DNA of 64,000 nt from Liolophura sinensis (GCF_032854445.1 NC_088302.1:27985080-28049079); one strand, 5' to 3'; counted from the first letter of the stretch, positions 25,814-37,700 are shown. Numbers and translations are program-made. Notes: generated by a model not told the origin, from the sequence alone.

Positions 25814-27419
25814 ATAAGTTACAGTGAACATAAAGTCACCCACTAAAGCTGAAATAATTAATAATGTAGTATTCCAGAAATGTTCTAAAAATATTTTTAA
25901 AAATTCTACACCGCTTAATAAATATGATATTTATAAATAAATAGCAAACAATCGTCAGTACCGAGGCAGTCATTTGGCGACACCATTTTGCCATGTTGTA
26001 GCTATCTAGAGTGACGTCACAAATCAACGCGCTCTCCCGTACCATCGGTATTAAACAAGGTGACAATAAGAAAATACATACAAAAACGCCTGATACCCAA
26101 CCAAAGAGTATCATCTTTGTTCCGTGTTCAAAGGGCCGATGTTTCTTTTAGCTTGGCGCTCGGTAAGGGCGAAGTTCGTGGCAACAAGCGTCGTGTTTTA
26201 GCGGTCCTGCCCGACTTCAAGGAATTTACTGAACATGGCAAGACCTTCTGATTTATAACATACCCTTTCATTCAGATTTTGCGAGATATTTTCGTAATAA
26301 ATGTGACCTTGATAAGGAAAAGTAATTCAAAGTCACAATATTTTTCTTCAAGCAATGACTCTCCCGAAGTGGTTTTCTTGCCAGCTTGCCTGCTCTATCC
26401 TGCCCGACATGCACGCATTGTGACACGGGCAGCCGTTCCCAGTTCCTTGCTCATACATGTGTGGTTCAAAGTGCATCAGACTAACTTATATCAATATCAA
26501 TATCTTCCTGTCCTCTGTGAGAAACCACACTGACAATCGAGAGCTAACAGGTTTTTTGATGTGACAGCCAATTATCACGTGACACTTTCAGCGATAGTGA
26601 TTGGCCAAGTTCATGAGGGCTTCTACAACATGACCACTCGGAGTAAATTGTCCGTCAGTGCCACATCCCCTTTATACACTTTATAGACTTTTTTACATAT
26701 TTTTCTGTGATAACTGTGTCCTATGTCATTTTTTTCTATGTATATATAGTGGCAGACTTTATGTTCACTTTAACATGAAAATGGGGCTCGTACGTACGTA
26801 ACTAATTTGCCAACCTAAAAGGATCTTTGGGCCCTTATTAGGGTTCGATGGCCGGAGATCAGAGTTCAGAATCGGGTCTGATCAGGAATTCTATACACTG
26901 TTATACTGATGATTTTGATATTTCCCCATCTGCCACACAAGTGTTGGTCTCACGATTTTATGACTGTCTCGTGATTTTGTGACTGTGCTTGGCTTTACGT
27001 GAGAGAGGCTTATACCTGGGGACCAGCATGCTACAAACAGACGTCGTCCTGATGCGACAGAATTTCAAAAAGTCGTAAATAACAGAGATGAAAGCTGCCC
27101 GCTTTAATCTTTTTGTTATGGGGTCCAATAAGTGGCATGTTTCAGTTAAAGTCTTCGTCAACAGAACATTTACCATTTCGTTCCGATTTCCGGCGAGAGT
27201 CTGTTTCTCCGTTCTGTTCTAGAACCACTTTGAAATACACCTGTTATTCACCGATTTAAAAACTTTCGTTTAACAACCGGGATATCGACCTGATAGCCGC
27301 GGACTGACCAATGATCAAGTTTGCACAGATTTCGGAAGCTGAGATTTTTTTGGAATGTTGACCATGTGAAGACAATTGTCACATCTTAGTAAGTATTAAA
27401 TGGCCCGTGGCTTTTACAG
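25814..27419. other. Non-coding DNA, nothing recognised
   Basis: Frames at 25836-26533 and 26958-27176 are unassignable. I see no array or mobile element. Confidence 0.4.
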
Positions 27420-27570
27420 AGAATTCCATCGTCTTTCGACGAAATCAAAGGTCTATAAAAGGTATTATATATCTTAACCACTAAAAACATTTCCGGAAAA
27501 TACCTGAAATGACCTGTTCGCCAGATATGCCTCTTCCATTTCGGAGGTCCTAAATTTGTGTTAGACATCA
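27420..27570 (+). repeat. Dispersed repeat E, copy 2
   Basis: Diverged counterpart of 19540-19690 in the same orientation, sharing the two CCGGAAAATA / TTCCATT-CGGA blocks in order. It directly abuts the MITE at 27571. Confidence 0.45.
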
Positions 27571-27694
27571 GGGGGCTGTTTCTCAAAGGGGTCTTAACGT
27601 TATGCAGGTCGTAAATACCAAGCGGCCTATGCCGTCAGTACGTCATGGTGAGTAGGACGGCGTAACGTTACGACCTCTTTGAGAAACAGCCCCC
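27571..27694. mobile_element. Short MITE with 35-bp terminal inverted repeats
   Basis: Left end GGGGGCTGTTTCTCAAAG then GGGTCTTAACGTTATGC. The right end, read in reverse complement, is GGGGGCTGTTTCTCAAAG then AGGTCGTAACGTTACGC. The unique centre is about 55 bp. The element is non-coding, so it would need an outside transposase. No clean target-site duplication could be fixed. Confidence 0.8.
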
Positions 27695-28769
27695 AGTGGC
27701 CATCACTATGTCAACGAAGGCAACCTAAATCCACAAGGCTGATCAGTCTTACATTAAAGAGGTTATACTAGAACTTTTTGGCCAAAAAATCCATCAGATC
27801 AAATTCAGTCGCATTTTGGCTATCATTTTATAATAGCCCAAATAATTATTTTGACAAAATACCAGCCTGGTGTGTGCATATGTAACCGTTTAGAAATCAG
27901 TAATAAAGTTTCTAAAATTTATTAAACATGTCGTATCATCAAATAGTATCGGTAAAAATCTGATATCTCCTGAAAGGCAACAATTTCAGCTATTTTTGGT
28001 AAATACAGAACATTTTATTTGATTGGCGAATATGGATTTTTGACCAAACTCTTCGGCACAGCTTCTTTAATGCGTGAGTTAAAACGGAAAGATTGGATGT
28101 AGTAAATGGACACATAAATCTGATTCTACCCCTATAATTTGTACCCGTAAAGGATATTATTTTGTAACCAAGGTGACAGGTGAATTACGTCACTGATTAA
28201 TTGGCTTCATGGAGCAAATAACCACTCCAATTTCACTGTGGTTTGATTACGTGTAGAACAATATGTATACTTTGATCATCTAATCGCCTCCCGGTAAAAC
28301 CTATCAGACGTCCCGATTAAGAATGACCCCACGTCAAGAAGCCATACAGGGGTTCCGCCCGACACATCCGGGATAAAAAAAACTTCACGTGTCCCTGTGT
28401 TCAGTAAAGCAATGTAACCATCGGAAGTCACACATAATTTAGCAAATTTCGTGTAGCTTAGGTGAATCTCTGTGACAACTAGAACTTTACATGACCTCGA
28501 GCATGACTCCAAGTCGAAACTCTAGAAAAATACACATATGATCTGGATCCAGAATTATACTGGCGAAGTGGAATTACGTGACAATGTGTCCGAATTCAAT
28601 ATAGTAAACCTATGCTGAACGAAGTTAGAAACACTATTCATAATAAGAAAAGACTCCCGAAGAAAATAAATTAAGGTTGGCAGCATGCTTTTCTCCCTGA
28701 AGACAAAATTGTTTCTAAGTCCCTATAGACGGTGATACTTTTTCGTGTATTTTCACATAGCCGGAAAAA
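27695..28769. other. Non-coding DNA, nothing recognised
   Basis: The minus-strand frame at 28276-28512 (78 codons) has no family I recognise. No repeats seen. Confidence 0.4.
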
Positions 28770-29345
28770 CGTCCGGTCGTACAGACTTGGAATCAAGGAC
28801 CAGCTATTTGAGTTAATTTAGAGTCATAATTCCTGGCCCCTAGCCTAGCCCGATACTATTAATTCTGTGCCAGACTGCAACTTTTCTCATAAACCGATTT
28901 GTTTCGAGTACTTGCCAGATTAACTGGAAAGACGGCACATCAAAAGCAACAACGACAGTAATTCGCACCGAGAGGATCACTTCCACAAATCGTATTGCTA
29001 TTTTATCTACATTTGAACACTTGAAATAGATTAGGTGGGCGTGCTCGAAATTGCTGTCTATGCGAAGCTCCGGAGAAGACTGTCAGAAGGAAAGGAAGCG
29101 TTCTTTATGTCCGGCCTGAGGAAGACCGTTCTCTAAAAATCGAATAGACAACAAGCAGTTTAAGGAGAGTCATGAAAAAAAAACCAAAAAATAGCGAAAA
29201 AATCGGTTTGTTTTTATCATTTTCTGAACGAGACCCATAGAACATTCTGGTTGAACAGATTTCTCCCAACTGACAGTACCTGACGGAAGTCGTTATGAGA
29301 TTGTCGATGTGGCGTATTTGGCATTTCCTACTGTTTAACTGTGCT
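28770..29345 (+). repeat. Dispersed repeat F, copy 2
   Basis: Collinear with 23710-24300 in direct orientation, with GAACATTCTGGTTGAACAGA here against TAACATTCTGGCTGCATAGA there near the right end. Small indels and many substitutions indicate an old duplication or two insertions of one element. Confidence 0.7.
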
Positions 29346-31004
29346 AATATCTGCACTATGCAGAGGAAATTCTCACTCACGGGAAGTCGTAAAATGTCAG
29401 TTTGTATAAACTAAAGCAATATAAAAAAAAATCCCATCAGATTGGCAATGGACCAGAGAGATACCAAGCCTCTGAAATTAAATTAGGGGTATAAAATAAC
29501 GTACATTAAATCAGAGTTCAGTGGCGTCTTTATAAATCCTTTGGCAGACTCAATATCTCGTGGTTTTTACATGTGCAAACCTAGAAGTTGTTCTTCATTT
29601 CACTTAGTTTTCAATACATCGTAATTTATATCTCACCATACGTCAACATCGACTTTATTGTAATTCTCCAAAAAAGCAGCGTTTGACCACCTATGTTCTT
29701 GTTCAGTAAACAGACACATTTGACAATTTCGAGACTAACCGTCAATTTTTCAAGACATCAATCAATGTGCCCTTTGTCCATGTATGACTGTAATTCCATG
29801 GAAGACGTATTACATTCCATTAACAATTTTACCTTTATTATTGTAAACCTATATGAGAAGAATTATGTTGGGTTGTTATCGCTTACACGAAACACATACA
29901 CATGTTATTCTAATCATAAAACAGGATGACTTGGGTTTTTTGTTTACAAGGTGGAAAGAAGCGGGGAATATTGACGGATACCACGCTGTTGAAAATCAGA
30001 CAGCGGCTGAGGTGATGAGATATAGCTCGACCTTTCTTAAAGATTACTGCTATCTTCATTCCAAGCAGTTTAATGGCTTCGCAGGAAAGCATTCATTCCA
30101 TTGCAAACAATCTTGCGCTGATTATTACCCTATGTCTAGAGGCTGTGTTTGTTAGGTCAGGCGAACTCCAAGACGAACAGCTAAAATACCAGCATTAGTT
30201 AGCATGTACCAGGCTGTATAAGCCTAGCGTATTGTATCCACGAACCACATCCACCTCAAACTAAACGTTTTCCATCCAGATATAATGGTCAACAAGACAA
30301 AAGGTCAGTCGATGCGTTTACTGTACCGCAAGTATAATGCTTAGTGTCTTAAGTTCGAACCCCATCTCGGCCACTGTGCGAGGATGACTGGGTAAAATTC
30401 AAAAGTCGCTTCGCACTATATCAGATGAAGGATTTGCACAAGTCATCTGAGAATTTGACTGCGTTCAGTGGTTAAAATGTTTAGCATGACGCGTGAATCC
30501 TGCATTTTGCATTCTGAGATGTCAATGTGCAACCTGCACATTTAAGAGGGTTATCCCTGCAATTGCTGCCAAGTTATGATATGAAGGACTTGAAGTTTCC
30601 CGCTATTATTATGTAAATGTTCTTCAGATCATAATTTTAAGTACAACTTTGATGTAGGGCGTACCTCTCATTTCCGGTCAATCTGTGGATGTTGGCGTGT
30701 TAGCAGTATCATATAGAATACAGTTTCTATATTTGTGTATTTGTGGTAACATTAAATGATTAAAACTTACAGTTGCTGTGTAACTCTCACAATATGAAAT
30801 AACTTCATTTTCCGTACCCGGTTTTAATACTGTATAAGAACAAATCAGAAGCTTGCAGATGCCTTTGATTGTACGTAACACTTTATAATAAGACTAGACT
30901 CCCTTGAAATACAGGCTTAATGACACTCATCATTGCGCATGCTTAACCGGGGACTCTCGTCGGGATGAAAACCGATTGCAGACAACAATACGTCTTCATA
31001 TTCC
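29346..31004. other. Non-coding DNA with a weak tRNA-like patch
   Basis: At about 30335-30365 a TGCTTAGTG word is followed by AAGTTCGAACCCC, resembling closely spaced A- and B-box sequences. No cloverleaf could be drawn with confidence. The frame at 29853-30155 is unassignable. Confidence 0.35.
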
Positions 31005-31310
31005 CCCAGAGGCGAACCCGGGTCGGGTCATACCAAAGACTTTAAAAATGGTAACTGATGCTGTCTCCATTGGCGATCAACACTGAGAGGTTAGAGCAAA
31101 GAAACAGGACTGGTTGGCCCGGTATCCGTATTATGTGACTGGGTGGGGTGTCATGTCTGGTGTCCCCGGCATGATACATCAGTGGCACCTTGGCGGCGTG
31201 GGCTCGCTCTGTCACAAGAAGACACAATATATGTACACACACCTAATGACTCCCCGTCGTCATATGGCTGGAAAATTGTTCAATATGACGTTAAACCCAA
31301 GCACGCACGC
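31005..31310 (+). mobile_element. SINE family C, CACGCACG tail
   Basis: Starts in CGGGTCGGGTCATACCAAAG and runs through a centre with GACTGGTTGGCCCGGTATCC and GTGACTGGGTGGGGTGTCAT. It ends in ATGACGTTAAACCCAAGCAC followed by CACGCACG repeats. The 3' end is of the same type as family B (ACGACGTTAAAC plus CACTCACT). Confidence 0.8.
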
Positions 31311-33299
31311 GCGTACGCACGCACGCACAAATACACCCATACATATTCCCCTGCTATAATGGACAGGTCGCTTGCTGGGACCAAGGAACTCCCCAAAACC
31401 ACAGTATGGGTTTTTAAGCTGATATATACTCTATAAAGCCTTTAGCTGTCAGACAGACAAGTAATTCTCAGCTTAACTCTGACATGAAATGATTAATTTA
31501 ATTCGTCTTTCTAAGCGTACGAAAAAGTACTTCACTTATATAATAAGTGAATTTAATTATGAGCTGAAGATTATAAGCTGAAGAAACAACGACTCCTCTC
31601 ATCCATCTCTCACACTAAATATCGTTGTGCAGTTATGTTCATTTATACATGTAGGTGTTAAGATTTCCTCTCCTGTTTTATGCCCCGTCACCTCAAGTGT
31701 TACAGTGAGATCGTGAAAAAAAATATATTATGAATTCTTGTGAAAAAGGGTCCTCACTGGTTCAGACACTAAAAGCGCTGGTTCAATGCAACTGTTAGGC
31801 CCTTGCTGGCTGAGTTTGGGGGTTCGAAAACAACTCTCGCTCCATCCGCTGCAGTTTTCAGTCAGGGATTTAACAGGTATCTGTTGAGGGATGGTGGTTT
31901 AGGCATTCCACAGCTCCAAGAAGAACCCTCCACCACAGGACTCCCATCGACTGGGAGTTAACAGGGTTGTGTTTGCTCTTTTGATGCTTTCATCGGGCAC
32001 TGTCAGTACACGGGAGGGGTAACCATATTGGCTTTGGACCCTGGCAACACTCGCGGATTCAGCCCCCTTGAGTGCGGGGATTATCCGGGCTCACTCTTTC
32101 TGTACACACGGAGATTGCACCAGGCTAAAACTATCGACATACTGAAACTGACATCATACCATAGAATCAACCTTCAGTCGGGAGGTTTGTGTGGTGCGCG
32201 ACAAAGGCCGATTTGTAAATCTCAATCTTTTGTAAAATGTCAATCTGTAAATCTGGCATCCATCTTATATACAGAATGATACATTAAAAACACCAACTAA
32301 ATAAAAAATACATGTAAATCATACAAATTTTTCACACATTCAGTCAGGCGAATTACGATCAATAAACCGTTCAGGAAAAACACAGCATGCCTATATAGTC
32401 CATGGGCCAAAGGTCAAAAATTTCACATATTGGTACCTCCCAGGGTGGCCACATCTGCTTGCTATTTTTAAGTTGGTACGTGTCTTTAGTTCATGTTTCG
32501 CCATGATAGCAATCGCAGATAGGTAGCTTTGTATGGGTTATGTCCTCTTTAATAAACGTTCCAATTGTTCAGCGTGCTAACTCATAAATTGCCAACAATC
32601 ATACAATAATAGCGCTATATTAACCCCGAAATCAACTTAGGAACAAAGCGCTTACCTTTAGGAATACTTCCTTAGCAATGTTTTTGATGAAAGGTGACAT
32701 TTTAGCACTATCTGCCTTGTGAGAGGTATGACTGCATGACGAACTGCATCAGAAATTTTCTTTGCAGCCAGAAAAGACAGAAGGCCTAAACTTCATCTTT
32801 TGTAACATTGTATGGCATTAATTTAACACTAACTGTTGATTCAAGGTTAAAGATCGCTGTTAAATTCAAAAGGGCACACACTAGGGGTCTTTCCGTGATC
32901 TCAAACACCAAAGGAAACTGCAATTGATTCTTTAAATGGACTACCGCACCCTCATTTATCTGTCAGCGGGTGCCAAGGATGTTTAACTAACATCCTGCTC
33001 CTTCATTTGATGTCTTAATTGCATGGTGGCTTTAATTACGGAGCCCTGGGTGTTGGCAGCCCCTGGCTGGTTGCAAGGTCAAGCTGTCTGGATAGAGGAG
33101 AAGATTTCTCCTCCCATCCGAAAAACAATGTAAACTGATTCATCCAACTTACAGTGAAATATGGTTGTTTGTGGACTTTTTGTCCTTGATGTTACATGTA
33201 AATCTGTCAACTGCAGCACTTTTTGATTTATGAGAACACTCCTTATAAAGGTTTGTCAATGTACGTTTTCATCAACTCCTACAGTCTGTTCCTCCACTG
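31311..33299. other. Non-coding DNA, possible unrecognised SINE
   Basis: The segment 31790-32160 contains a tRNA-like GGGGGTTCGAAAAC and long GC-richer stretches unlike the flanks, so it may be another retroposon, but I cannot delimit it. No protein gene is recognised. Confidence 0.35.
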
Positions 33300-33620
33300 C
33301 TCTACTTCCGGACGAATGAATGAATGATTATGGGTTAACGCCGTTATTACTGGAGGAAGACTCCCCCTTGTGTATAATCTACAGCTTCTAATGCACGGCC
33401 GTAGCATCAAGGTCCGTCTTGTGTAGGGCAAAGATTCTTTGGTCAAGTTGTTGGATTGTAAGTATGCCATCTGCACCAAGCTAAGCAAACTGGACAGGAG
33501 GCTCGTTTGTTTTCGTCCATTAGAGAACAAGTGCATCTGCATGATTAATCCTTGAGACATCTTGTCTGATTTACCGCTGGGATCGAACCAGCTGTCCACG
33601 AACAGTTCTATCTCTTAAGA
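33300..33620 (-). mobile_element. SINE B-like element, minus strand
   Basis: On the minus strand a B-box-like GGTTCGATCCC (33579-33589 on the plus strand, 10 of 11 to consensus) is followed by about 250 bp. The end reads ACGGCGTTAACCCATAATCA plus TTCATTCATTCG, the same architecture as the SINE B and C 3' end with a different short tail repeat. The 106-codon minus-strand frame here is incidental. Confidence 0.6.
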
Positions 33621-35190
33621 GCGAATATCTTGAGATTTATCAAACACTGTTATGGGTGGAACGTTCTCGAAGTAGTTGGTGTATCCCTAGAAAATCTCCT
33701 ACCAGTGATAGTTACAGGTTAATCACAAGCACCCTTGGATAGTACAGTCAAGTTTTTGTCAACTCTTTTGAAAATTCTACCGAACTAGCAGCCGTTATAT
33801 TTTTCTATTTTTTCGATGTTCAAGTCCAGTTGCCTGATGTCAACCGCTTGTCGTAGAATGTTCCACAAACCCAATCTTCTCGCAATATCAAGGATATAGA
33901 GTCATGATAAAAACAATGCATGATGCCTGGCTGCTCCATTTGCATAGCAGTGTCTTCATCAATAAATGATATATCCATTAAGAAATAATTTGCTTCAGGG
34001 TCCATTCAGTTAATGCATTTATGGAGCAAGTATGTCTGTATGCATTTTAATGTCGTAGTTTAGCAGTCTGCATTTATCAAGTGCCAAAAACCATATCTGA
34101 TGTCACTGTTCACAATATGGTCAGAAATGACGACTGAAATATCCAGTGTTTTAAAGGCAATCTACTCGGTTGTAAAAATCTGAAAAAGTACATCGTCTGA
34201 CATACACTTCATAATAGTGTGTTTTCTTTTTTTTTCTCTCTTTAATTTCAATGTAGACACTTACACTCGGCGGTACTTTCAATTACCATTATTCTTGTTT
34301 GATAGTCAAAAAATCTGATGAAAGGTTTGCTCTGAGACTGTGGTTTTCAGACTTGTAGATCACAGATAAGGAAATGACACGAACGTTTACTTACGTCAGT
34401 TATTCTGCCATAACTCAGTGTAATAATGGGCGTAAATAAAAGAAGTACACACCTGAGGATTTGAACTATTGATAAATTTGTATCAACCGAGCTGAAAACC
34501 TTGTGCATGTACCGGTCATCTGAATATTCAGCTAATAGCGTACATGAAATATAGACAAAATGTGGACTGCTGAATTTTCTTTGCTCCATAAACAATACAA
34601 ACCAACCTTTTAAATTGGTCGTATTATGTTATTAACGGAGAGTCCACGATATATTGTCGTTTCTCATGCTTTCTGTAATTTACGCAACGCCTTATGGGTG
34701 GTAAAGCTACCATTGCGGTAAAGGCTATCATGTCTTAATTTACTTCTACTTGCCCTATAAACATGTTAGTACCAATCAGGTTGGGCTACCTCAGTGGTAC
34801 CACGATCATGTCTGACACATGGACTAATAACCAAAAGCGTAAGATTATGTGAGTTGAGGATCGTCCTAAACGCCTATATACATGTATATCCAATGCTCTT
34901 TTCCAATCTGTAGCCCAGTGGTACAGAAGTACATTGAGCAAAGTAACAGGTATAAAGCAGCAGGTATACCAAGACCACTCTGGAGCTCTCGCTCGCGTCA
35001 GCCTATATGAGGCAGTATTTCACTGGTAACGTGTTACCATTTGTCAATTGCCACACTGTCGTCGTTCCTCTGGTTTTACTCTCCATGCTCTAAGTGTTTC
35101 TATTATAACGTCTTTGACCATCTGGTTACTATATACAGGCGTGATCGAACCAGCGCATGTTGGATTCGTTGTGGCATTAGCTAGACTACT
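33621..35190. other. Non-coding DNA, nothing recognised
   Basis: An exact A-box match, TAGCCCAGTGG, stands at 34911-34921 but no B-box follows. Frames are short and unassignable. Confidence 0.4.
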
Positions 35191-35202
35191 TCAACTGCGG
35201 GC

Positions 35203-35430
35203 AGCGTAATGACCCAGGAGCCTCTCACCAATGCGGTCGGTGTGAGTTCAAGTCCAGCTCATGCTGGCTTCCTCTCCGGCCGTAAGTGGGAAGGTCTGCC
35301 AGCAACCTGCGGATGGTCGTGGGTTTCCCCCGGGCTGTGCCCGGTTTCCACCCACCATAATGCTGGCCGCCGTCGTATAAGTGAAATATTCTTGAGTACG
35401 GCGTAAAACACAAATCAAAAAAAAAAAAAA
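35203..35430 (+). mobile_element. SINE A with perfect 12-bp TSD and poly(A)
   Basis: The body runs from AGCGTAATGACCCAGGAGCC through the B-box region (GAGTTCAAGTCCAGC) to TACGGCGTAAAACACAAATC and a pure A tail of about 14. The flanking direct repeat TCAACTGCGGGC at 35191-35202 and 35431-35442 is perfect. The copy lacks the A-box head, so it is 5'-truncated and probably inactive. The intact duplication suggests a young insertion. Confidence 0.93.
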
Positions 35431-35442
35431 TCAACTGCGGGC

Positions 35443-35829
35443 TGGGAAAATCATTTAAACAAATCAGGAGGAAAACTAATCTATCAGTTTCAAAGTCTGT
35501 ATAACATAACACTGTGTTACATTCAACATATTATCCTGTTAGTTTAACACGATCTTCATGTTGAATTAACAGAATATGTGGGCTATATTTAACAGAATAT
35601 TATGCAGCAATAATGGAGTACATTCCAGCATCACTCACACAACATCTATAGGCCTATAGCCGACTATCAATGTGCGTATAAAGGCCCTTGCCTAGTCTAT
35701 TTCCGTCTAATATGTGCATTCTATGCGCATGCGTTTTATGCATTTGAATCCATCCATATTATGGATCAGTTTTATCCATTTTTCTCTTGATAGGTTGTAC
35801 CGTTACGACGCGGGGGGGGGGGGGGGGGC
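35443..35829. other. Spacer ending in a G17 tract
   Basis: No gene. A run of 17 G residues (35812-35828) sits directly against the left border of the tandem-unit block. Confidence 0.6.
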
Positions 35830-37700
35830 GTGCGTTTTAGTACACGATACCAGGTAATTACCTCAGAGACAACCACTGTCCGTGAAGCCCTAACAGGCGA
35901 TACTATAGCCAATGGAAATTAGGCCAATAATGAAAGGTTTAAATTTATTTTGTAAATCAGATCAAATACAAGTTTATCCCGCACTGAAGACCTACGACAT
36001 TTTGCTCACGAGAAGCTATACTATGCCGTTATGAAACATGCACCCACAGAGGCGGACGCGTTTTGCTAGGATTTCTCACGCGTTTCGTGGGTTGTGAGGT
36101 TGTTTTACATAATTTTGGATTTAAGCGCATACACACTGCGTGCATGTATATGGATAATTAGCTTAATGAATTTGACGTTGTATGCTAACGAAACAACGTC
36201 TAACAGACATCCACAAAACCACTGGTGTTTTCCTATTCGTATTTAGAACCTCCGTAACGTTCCCTACCTGACATTTTCTCAATCAGCAACATCTAGCGTA
36301 CAGGATCGCACTTTTATTGAACCACAGTTGGTTCCTGTTACGATCATATGAATATACACCACACAGGGGATGTCGGCTGTAGGCCTTACAGCGATAACAA
36401 GAAGCATTGTTGACTGCCTTGCCTAGCCTTTGAGAAAGCAGCTATAAACATCCTGACATAAGGTTGTAGGCCTATACCAAAATCTACAGGGTACATGCAC
36501 CAAGGGACGTCACTTGCAGATCAAACGTTAATCTCATACCAGCCCAAAGTTTTAATTTCCAGTATTTTCATCATAATCATGCACCTGTACACCAAAAATG
36601 TCCGGTTGACAGCGAAAAAAGGCTTTACATCCCAAAATGCACCGAATTACATTCGTAATCAGGGTCCTGCGAGCAGATAAAATGCCTCAGATTCTTGTAC
36701 CTTGTACTTCGTGTAGACTTACCTCCCTTTATTTGTAACTTTTGTAACAAAACACAAGCAGGCGGCAGTCGTTTCTGGTGTAGTTGACGGGGAAGACAGA
36801 AAAAGTAAATGACGTTATATACTACGGCTCTCACTTTAGCCTGCGTACATTTTCACGTTCATCATCCGGAATTTCCAGTACGCATGCGCCGGTTGATTGT
36901 GAAAGTAAACTGTGTAGTTGGCGTGATACATGTTGCTCAGAAATGTAAATTTATCCTGCTGGGTCGAAACAGAAGTTTTCGTGAGTGAAGAGCCTACCAA
37001 GTTAAAAGTATTTTCCTGAGACTTTTAAGAAGCGTGAGTCTTTTCGACCACATGACTTGGGACCTTTTATAGTAGACATGCTGTCCTTGCGGTACTGCTG
37101 AAGAGCTCGTGGGAAAAGATCGAGATCTGCACGGGCCACTTTCAGTTTCACAATAGAAACTTTGTAAGTTATATTTCGTAAATTATTCGTGCATGAGGTT
37201 GCCTGTAGGTTATAGCGCTAGAAGTCAATTCTGAGAAAAATTGCGAAATATTGATTTACGCAGTTTTGTCGACGAATGAATGAAAACTACAGTACACGTG
37301 CGTGTCAATCATTACGGTGCTCTATCGGCTTTAGGATTCCTAGCAATAGTTTGCATCTAAATAGCTCTGACGAGCCGTTTCTTGATCCTAAAGGATAACG
37401 GCCCTGATGCCAACAACCTGTCACATAACTGTACCGGCTTTACATGCTGTCTCTCACACATCGAAAAATGTCCGCCCAGCTCTCCGCTTTGGTAGATAGC
37501 TTTTATATAGGCCCCTATAGGCAAATATATTGTTCTCTCAACCTATCAGCATAGCTGGACTCTTTGGAAGTTAGATTTTACATAGCACTATCACAGCAGC
37601 GCTAAATAGCTAATATTTTGTGTTTTCAACAAATCTACACAGATAGCCTCATTGATAGTTAACTTACACATATCCTTCCACAAAATCTGCACAGCTGATG
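35830..37700 (+). repeat. Tandem unit 1 of 4 (about 1.87 kb)
   Basis: The unit begins at GTGCGTTTTAG and carries AATTACCTCAGAGACAACC at its start. The same order of sequence recurs at 37701, 39668 and 40729 in direct orientation with near-identity over hundreds of bases. No coding frame above about 60-85 codons exists. The 61-codon frame at 36495-36680 is identical in translation in unit 2 (38424-38609), but that only reflects the recent duplication. This unit lacks the GGCGGCCCAAGCAGGCAGGC block found in units 2 and 4. Confidence 0.95.
36780..37170 (+). promoter_or_regulatory. Promoter or first-exon-like core, unit 1
   Basis: Seen: TGACGTTA (36810), CCGGAA (36866), the palindrome CGCATGCG (36881, NRF1-type), GAAAGTAAAC (36901, near an IRF site), TTTCAGTTTC (37140-37149, reverse of GAAACTGAAA, the IRF/ISRE core) and a splice-donor-like TTTGTAAGT (GT at 37164). 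Known: these motifs bind CREB/ATF, ETS, NRF1 and IRF factors in animals. Inferred: a CpG-containing promoter followed by a short non-coding exon, perhaps of the LRRK1-like gene downstream. The ISRE sits just before the donor, so it cannot be both a classical upstream element and the end of a long exon. Transcription start unknown. Confidence 0.4.

Noticed and set aside
28276-28512. 78-codon minus-strand frame as a small gene
   Set aside because: No recognised domain, no splice-site or initiation support, and it is within the length expected by chance in 64 kb.
30330-30400. tRNA gene around AAGTTCGAACCCC
   Set aside because: A- and B-like words are too close, and no cloverleaf with an anticodon loop could be drawn.
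33279-33599. 106-codon minus-strand frame as a gene
   Set aside because: It coincides with a SINE B-like element, including its B-box and TTCATTCATTCG tail.
34905-34940. tRNA gene at TAGCCCAGTGG
   Set aside because: An A-box match alone; no B-box at the right distance and no acceptor stem could be paired.
36495-36680. 61-codon frame identical in units 1 and 2 as a conserved peptide
   Set aside because: Identity follows from the recent DNA duplication; the flanking non-coding sequence is equally conserved and unit 3 lacks the region.
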